Positions 59,715-64,000 of a stretch of DNA of 64,000 bases are shown piece after piece. The translations under genes were made by a program, and so were the position numbers. This DNA comes from Embleya hyalina (lineage in GTDB: Bacteria; Actinomycetota; Actinomycetes; Streptomycetales; Streptomycetaceae): contig NZ_BIFH01000014.1 of the NCBI RefSeq assembly GCF_003967355.1, forward strand, positions 62,001 through 126,000, read 5' to 3'. How positions within the stretch are numbered: the stretch's first letter is position 1; each line of letters starts with the position of its first letter. The notes under the pieces were generated by a model that worked only from the letters and a program-made list of their open reading frames with translations, searched no databases and was not told the DNA's origin.

Positions 59715-60971
59715 TTGAGTGTGATCGAGGTTGCCCCGACCCGAGTCGATCCGGTGCGCTGGCCCGATGTGGCGGAGGTACCGCGTCGACCGATGCGCGC
59801 CGCCGCGGCCCGCTTCCTGTTCGAACGAGCGGTGGCCCGGCTGCCGTTGCGGGTGTGGATCGACGGCGCGCTGCGCGGCGACGGGGGCGCGAAGGCGCCG
59901 GTGATGCGGATCGTGCGGCCGGACGCGTTCTTCCGTCGGGTGGGCGCGGGTGGGCTGATCGGCTTCGGCGAGGCGTATCAGGCGGGCGACTGGGAGGCGG
60001 ACGACCTGACCGCCGTGCTCACCGTGTTCGCGTCCCGGGTGAGCACGCTGATTCCCCCGGCGCTCCAGCGACTTCGCCCCCTGGCGATACCGCGCATGCC
60101 GCGCGCGCAGCGCAATACCGTGGCCGGTGCCAAGCGCAACATCCACCGGCACTACGACCTGTCGAACGACCTGTTCGCCACCTTCCTGGACGAGACGATG
60201 GTCTACTCGTCGGCGGTCTTCGAGCAGGGCCCGGACGGCGGACCACGAGCCGACGAGCACGGGTTGCCCGAGGCCCAGCGGCGCAAGATCGACCGGCTGC
60301 TCGACCTGGCGGACGTCGGCCCCGGCACCCGGCTGCTGGAAATCGGCACCGGATGGGGCGAGTTGGCACTGCGCGCGGCCGAGCGCGGGGCGGACGTACA
60401 CACCATCACCATCTCGGCCGAACAGCGCGACCTGGCGGTGGCGCGGATCGCGAAGGCGGGCCTGGCCGATCGGGTCCGGGTCGAGCTGCGCGACTACCGC
60501 CACGTGAGCGGCAGTTACGACGCGATCGTCAGCGTGGAGATGATCGAGGCGGTGGGGGAGGAGTACTGGCCCACCTACTTCGGGATGCTGGACCGACTGC
60601 TCGCACCCGGCGGTCGGGTCGCGCTGCAGTCGATCACGATGCCGCACGACCGGATGCTGGCCGGCCGGGACACGTACACGTGGATCCACAAGTACATCTT
60701 CCCCGGCGGTCTGATCCCCTCCGACGACGCGGTGCGCAAGGCCGCCGCCGCGACCCGGTTGCGGGTCGCGGACAGCAGGTCGTACGGCCTGCACTACGCC
60801 GAGACTTTGCGACTGTGGCGGGAGCGGTTCGACCGGCGGGCCGACGAGGTCGAGGCGTTGGGCTTCGACCACGTGTTCCGGCGCATGTGGGACCTGTATC
60901 TGTCCTGGTCGGAGGCGGGCTTCCGGTCCGGCTACCTGGACGTGCGGCAGTACCTGTTGATGGAGGCGTGA
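59715..60971 (+). CDS. Cyclopropane-fatty-acyl-phospholipid synthase type methyltransferase
   Basis: The protein has 418 residues. GGAAGGAG is best placed for a TTG start at 59715; an in-frame GTG at 59721 is the alternative. The family N-terminal domain (MRIVRPDAFFRRVGAGGLIG, FGEAYQAGDWEADDL) precedes NIHRHYDLSNDLFATFLDET, the SAM-binding LLEIGTGWGELALRA and the Glu-rich VSVEMIEAVGEEYW, then YTWIHKYIFPGGLIPS. It should add a methyl or methylene group to unsaturated lipids. The desaturase at 48.7 kb could supply substrate, but a link is only inferred. Confidence 0.93.
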   Translation: MSVIEVAPTRVDPVRWPDVAEVPRRPMRAAAARFLFERAVARLPLRVWIDGALRGDGGAKAPVMRIVRPDAFFRRVGAGGLIGFGEAYQAGDWEADDLTAVLTVFASRVSTLIPPALQRLRPLAIPRMPRAQRNTVAGAKRNIHRHYDLSNDLFATFLDETMVYSSAVFEQGPDGGPRADEHGLPEAQRRKIDRLLDLADVGPGTRLLEIGTGWGELALRAAERGADVHTITISAEQRDLAVARIAKAGLADRVRVELRDYRHVSGSYDAIVSVEMIEAVGEEYWPTYFGMLDRLLAPGGRVALQSITMPHDRMLAGRDTYTWIHKYIFPGGLIPSDDAVRKAAAATRLRVADSRSYGLHYAETLRLWRERFDRRADEVEALGFDHVFRRMWDLYLSWSEAGFRSGYLDVRQYLLMEA

Positions 60972-61320
60972 GCACGACCGAGGGGGGATCCGAGGGAGAT
61001 CCGCTTCGGGGGGACCGGTTCGGGGGCATTGTCGGGGAATCGGGTCGGCGACTCCCTCGAAGTTTCCGTCGAAGATGAGGGCTTCCCCTGAAGTGCCGAG
61101 GGATTCCCGCGTGATCTGCTTGGGACGCGGGCGAGGGGTCCGCTCCGTTCGGCCGTCGCGGGGGTGTGGCCGGGCGGAGCGGGCACCGGTCCCGGGCCGG
61201 CGCCGGACAGGCGCCGGTGAACGACGAAGGCCCCGAACGGCGAGTGCCGTTCGGGGCCTTCGTGGTCGGCCCGGCCGGTGGGTGTTGTCGTCGGGCGCCG
61301 GCCGCCGTCGTCGGTCGCGG
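60972..61320. other. Intergenic region
   Basis: Between two convergent genes. It contains the strong terminator at 61224-61263; the left 250 bp is GC-rich, with no supported gene or operator. Confidence 0.6.
61224..61263. terminator. Bidirectional terminator
   Basis: Perfect 18-bp arms (61224-61241 and 61246-61263) around GAGT. It ends 57 bp before the mshC stop on that strand and also follows the plus-strand synthase gene. Confidence 0.85.
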
Positions 61321-62547
61321 TTACAGGGCCACGCCGAGGATCGCGTCCAGCGCCCGCGAGGCCACGCCCGGGGCGGACATGTCCTCGCCGCCGTCGGCGA
61401 GTTGCCGCGCCGCCCAGGCGTCCATCGCGGCCAGCGCGCCCGGGGCGTCCAGGTCGTCGGCCATGCGTTCGCGGATCGCGGCGAGCAGTTCGGTGGTGTC
61501 CGGCCCGTCGGGACGGCCGACCGCCGCGCGCCACGTGGCCAGCCGCGCCTCGGCCTCGGCGAGGACCGTGTCGGTCCACTCCCAGTCGCTGCGGTAGTGA
61601 TGGGCCAGCAGGGCCAGGCGGATCGCCATCGGGTCCACGCCCTCGCGGCGCAGCTTGGAGACGAACACCAGGTTGCCGCGCGACTTGGACATCTTCTCGC
61701 CGTCCAGCGCGACCATGCCCGCGTGCACGTACGCCTTCGCGTACGGCGCCTCGCCGGTGACCACGTGCGCGTGCGAGGCGCCCATCTCGTGATGGGGGAA
61801 GACCAGGTCGCTGCCGCCGCCCTGGACGTCGAAGCCCATGCCCAGGTACTTCAGCGCGATCGCCACACACTCGATGTGCCAACCGGGTCGCCCCGCGCCG
61901 AAGGACGCGTCCCAGGACGGCTCGCCGGGCCGCGCCGCACGCCAGAGCAGCGGGTCGAGCGGGTCCTTCTTGCCGATCCGCTCGGGGTCGCCGCCGCGCT
62001 CCCCGAAGATCTCCAGCATCCGGGCGGCGGTGTATCCGGACACGCCGCCGAAGTGCTCGTCCGACACGATCGAGAAGTAGATGTCGCCGTCGACCGAGTA
62101 GGCCGCCTCCTTGGCGAGCAGGTCCTCGATCAGCGGCACGATGAGCGGGATCGCCTCGACCACGCCGATGTAGTTCGCCGGCGGGAGCACCCGCAGCGAC
62201 GCCATGTCCTCGCGGAACAGCGCGGTCTCGCGCTCCGCCAATTCGACCCAGTCGACGCCGTCGCGCACGGCCCGCTCCAGGAGGGGGTCGTCCACGTCGG
62301 TGACGTTCTGCACGTAGTCCACGGTGTGGCCGGCATCCCGCCAGACCCGCTGGAGCAGGTCGAAGGCGACATACGTGGCCGCGTGGCCCATGTGGGTCGC
62401 GTCGTACGGCGTGATGCCGCACACGTACAACCGCGCGACCGGTCCCGGGGTGACCGTCACCAGCTCGTGCACGGAACTGTCGTGCACGCGCAGGGACGCA
62501 CCCTGACCAGGGAGAACGGGGAGCTCGGGTGCAGGCCAGGCATACAT
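61321..62547 (-). CDS. mshC: Mycothiol ligase MshC (L-cysteine:GlcN-inositol ligase)
   Basis: The protein has 408 residues. It has the class I synthetase-like signatures: [20 protein letters not shown] (HIGH-like), KMSKSRGN (KMSKS), the cysteine-binding [11 protein letters not shown] and [11 protein letters not shown]. The C-terminal helical domain is shorter than in true CysRS. It joins cysteine to GlcN-Ins using ATP in mycothiol synthesis. The ATG at 62547 lies seven bases after TAGGCT on its strand with no ribosome site, so it may be leaderless. In Streptomyces mshC also adjoins SCO1664 and DUF3090 genes. Confidence 0.97.
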   Translation of the reverse strand: MYAWPAPELPVLPGQGASLRVHDSSVHELVTVTPGPVARLYVCGITPYDATHMGHAATYVAFDLLQRVWRDAGHTVDYVQNVTDVDDPLLERAVRDGVDWVELAERETALFREDMASLRVLPPANYIGVVEAIPLIVPLIEDLLAKEAAYSVDGDIYFSIVSDEHFGGVSGYTAARMLEIFGERGGDPERIGKKDPLDPLLWRAARPGEPSWDASFGAGRPGWHIECVAIALKYLGMGFDVQGGGSDLVFPHHEMGASHAHVVTGEAPYAKAYVHAGMVALDGEKMSKSRGNLVFVSKLRREGVDPMAIRLALLAHHYRSDWEWTDTVLAEAEARLATWRAAVGRPDGPDTTELLAAIRERMADDLDAPGALAAMDAWAARQLADGGEDMSAPGVASRALDAILGVAL

Positions 62548-62560
62548 ACGTATGAGCCTA
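62545..62560 (-). promoter_or_regulatory. Candidate leaderless -10 element of mshC
   Basis: TAGGCT (62555-62560 on the minus strand) is seven bases from the ATG. There is no Shine-Dalgarno sequence and no good -35 hexamer. Confidence 0.4.
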
Positions 62561-62695
62561 ACGTCCGCGGGGGGTGAAGATCTTCCAGGGTTGGCAGACG
62601 AATATCCGCGTCTTTACCGGCGCGCGGCGTGCGGGGCGCGTCGGCCGGTGCCGTCGACCGGGAACGCCCGGTCGACCCATGAATTTCATGTCGAG

Positions 62696-63520
62696 TCAGA
62701 TCGGCGGCCACGGAATCACGTGCCGGCGGCCGTCCGGCTTCGGCAGCCGGCCCTCGGCGAGCAGAACTCTCACCCGTTCGCGGGTGGCCTCGACCTCGTC
62801 CGGCGTAATCAGCTTGCCCAGACGCACACCCAGCGCACCGTGCAACTCCTCGGCCAGCGAGGTCAGCGCGGCGCGCGCGGAGGCGGGCAGCGGTTCGCCG
62901 GCCCAACCCCACAGGAGGGTGCGGAGTTTGTCCTCGACGTGGAAGCAGATGCCGTGATCGATTCCGTACACGTGGCCGGCCGGACCGGGCAGGAGGTGGC
63001 CGCCCTTGCGGTCGGCGTTGTTGATCACCGCGTCGAACACGGCGATCCGCTGCAGGACGTCGCCGGCGGCGTGCACGAGCAGGGCGGGCTGCTCCTTGCC
63101 CTGTTCGTCGGGGACGACCACGTGTGCGATCGGCTTCCAGGCCGGTCCGGGGTCGACCGCCGGCAGGATCGCGACCGGCTCGGGCTCGTCGTCGGCCCGC
63201 TTGTGGTCGATCCACAACTGGCACATGCCCGCGCCGTACGGGCCCTCCCGGAACACCGTGGTCGGCACGATGTTCCAGCCCAGCGCCTCGGACACCTCGT
63301 ACGCCGCCACCTCGCGCCCCGCGAGCGTGCCGTCGGGGAAGTCCCACAGCGGACGCTCGCCCGCGACCGGCTTCCACACGCACGGCAGGGAGACGCCGTC
63401 GAGCGTCGCGACGCAGTACAGCGTGGCGTTGGAGGCGTCCTCCAGGCGCGCCCGCACCGTCAGCTCACCCCGGCGCAACAGCTCCGGGACGGCGGCGGCG
63501 TCGAGGACCGTGTCGGTCAA
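62696..63520 (-). CDS. SCO1664-family protein (lipid-kinase-like fold)
   Basis: The protein has 274 residues from a TTG at 63520 that overlaps the previous TGA as TTGA; this spacing and the family length decide the start. Blocks such as LPCVWKPVAGERPLWDFPDG, AAYEVSEALGWNIVPTTVF, ILPAVDPGPAWKPI and VFDAVINNADRKGGHLL match SCO1664, sometimes described as phosphatidylinositol-kinase-like. GIDHGICFHVEDKLRTLLWG follows. Lys in CVWKP and Asp in NNADRKGGH and GIDHG sit like kinase residues. It is cytoplasmic; substrate unknown. The conserved neighbourhood with mshC suggests a functional tie, unproven. Confidence 0.85.
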   Translation of the reverse strand: MTDTVLDAAAVPELLRRGELTVRARLEDASNATLYCVATLDGVSLPCVWKPVAGERPLWDFPDGTLAGREVAAYEVSEALGWNIVPTTVFREGPYGAGMCQLWIDHKRADDEPEPVAILPAVDPGPAWKPIAHVVVPDEQGKEQPALLVHAAGDVLQRIAVFDAVINNADRKGGHLLPGPAGHVYGIDHGICFHVEDKLRTLLWGWAGEPLPASARAALTSLAEELHGALGVRLGKLITPDEVEATRERVRVLLAEGRLPKPDGRRHVIPWPPI

Positions 63521-64000
63521 CGCCGGTATCCGTTGGCGCGCGGGCAGATGTGGCCCTCGGCGTCCATCGGCAGCCCGCAGAAGGGACACGCCGGTCGCCC
63601 GGCCGCGACCACGAGCAGCGCACGCTTCGCGAACGCCCGGGCCTGTCCGCCGGTGAGCCGCACACGGAGCAGCGGCGGGCCGTCCTCGTCGTCGTCATCG
63701 CCGAGCAGGGTGTCCTCGGGGGAGTCGTCGTCCGGGACCTGGGCCTGTGCCTCGACCACGAGTCGTTCGTCGTCGGCGTCCCACGCCAGGGCCATCGTGC
63801 CGACCCGGAACTCCTCCAGGATCGGCGGCAACAGCGGCCCGGAGTCCTCCAGTTCGGCGGGCGTCACGGCCGGTACGGCGGTCTCGCCCCCGGTGCGGCG
63901 CACCAGCTCGTCGAGGAGTTCGTCGACACGTTCGGCCAGGACGGACACCTGGGTCTTCTCCAGCGCGACGCTCGTCACGCGGCCGGCGGCGGAGGCCTGG
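63517..64000 (-). CDS. DUF3090 family protein, 5' end missing
   Basis: About 161 residues are visible; the frame continues past the right edge (the codons before the internal GTG at 63978 read Q-A-S-A-A-G-R, as in the family). VTSVALEKTQVSVLAERVDE, an acidic loop, LLRVRLTGGQARAFAKRAL and the C-terminal ACPFCGLPMDAEGHICPRAN match DUF3090, ending with CxxC and a third and later Cys that could bind zinc. It is translated in tandem with the SCO1664-like gene. Confidence 0.9.
   Translation of the reverse strand, partial: QASAAGRVTSVALEKTQVSVLAERVDELLDELVRRTGGETAVPAVTPAELEDSGPLLPPILEEFRVGTMALAWDADDERLVVEAQAQVPDDDSPEDTLLGDDDDEDGPPLLRVRLTGGQARAFAKRALLVVAAGRPACPFCGLPMDAEGHICPRANGYRR

Overview
The window is high-GC actinobacterial DNA with dense coding and strong third-position G/C bias. 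It is most consistent with a Streptomycetaceae chromosome (Streptomyces, Kitasatospora, Embleya or Yinghuangia type). Pointers are mycothiol ligase MshC beside an SCO1664-type protein and a DUF3090 protein (the order known from Streptomyces), two chaplin-type surface proteins, LAxTG-like sorting signals, a DUF5703 protein, and many GTG starts with several apparently leaderless genes. The assignment rests on recognised protein families and gene order; no database search was run.

Layout. 1-3.1 kb: acyl-CoA carboxylase subunits, probably methylcrotonyl-CoA carboxylase, the left one running off the window. 3.2-8 kb: a His-tailed protein behind a CsoR-type copper operator, a nucleotidyltransferase, a small Cys protein, a DUF1152 protein and a DUF6745 protein. 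7.9-12.3 kb: a two-component system and a PAS-GGDEF-EAL cyclic-di-GMP enzyme. 12.8-14.8 kb: ADP-ribosylglycohydrolase, tRNA-Thr(GGU) and an STM4013-type hydrolase. 15.0-19.5 kb: a tightly packed group of a NUDIX/winged-helix protein, a J-domain pseudokinase, a vWA protein and a divergent adenylosuccinate-synthetase-like enzyme. This is the best candidate for an undescribed system. 19.8-21.6 kb: etfB-etfA. 22-26.4 kb: a LuxR regulator, an EamA transporter with a divergent LysR regulator, and a second DMT-type membrane protein.

26.7-32.1 kb is more accessory: a Ser-Pro-repeat surface protein with a sortase-like tail, a decayed M20 amidohydrolase, a Phd/RelE-type toxin-antitoxin pair, and an amidohydrolase-2 gene divergent from a LysR gene. 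32.2-38.5 kb: three consecutive AIM24 paralogues with an SPFH protein, then MoxR ATPase, CoxE-type vWA and a methyltransferase. 38.5-52.9 kb: YbaK, an FMN reductase, a membrane/endonuclease-phosphatase fusion, two MFS exporters, a SUKH protein, an LVIVD lipoprotein, a LysR regulator, a TmrB-like P-loop protein, a fatty acid desaturase and an orphan peptide-binding lipoprotein. 53-64 kb: baeRF3, DUF5703, two chaplins, an M20 peptidase, a TIGR04222 membrane protein, a cyclopropane-fatty-acid-synthase-type enzyme, then mshC, SCO1664-like and DUF3090.

Regulation visible in the sequence includes one CsoR-like operator lying in a promoter spacer, a toxin-antitoxin operator lying in a leaderless promoter, a LysR box, four related CTGAC(G)-type palindromes at separate loci, five candidate leaderless starts, and several strong hairpin terminators. 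No CRISPR array, insertion sequence, integrase, rRNA or typical polyketide/NRPS genes were seen.
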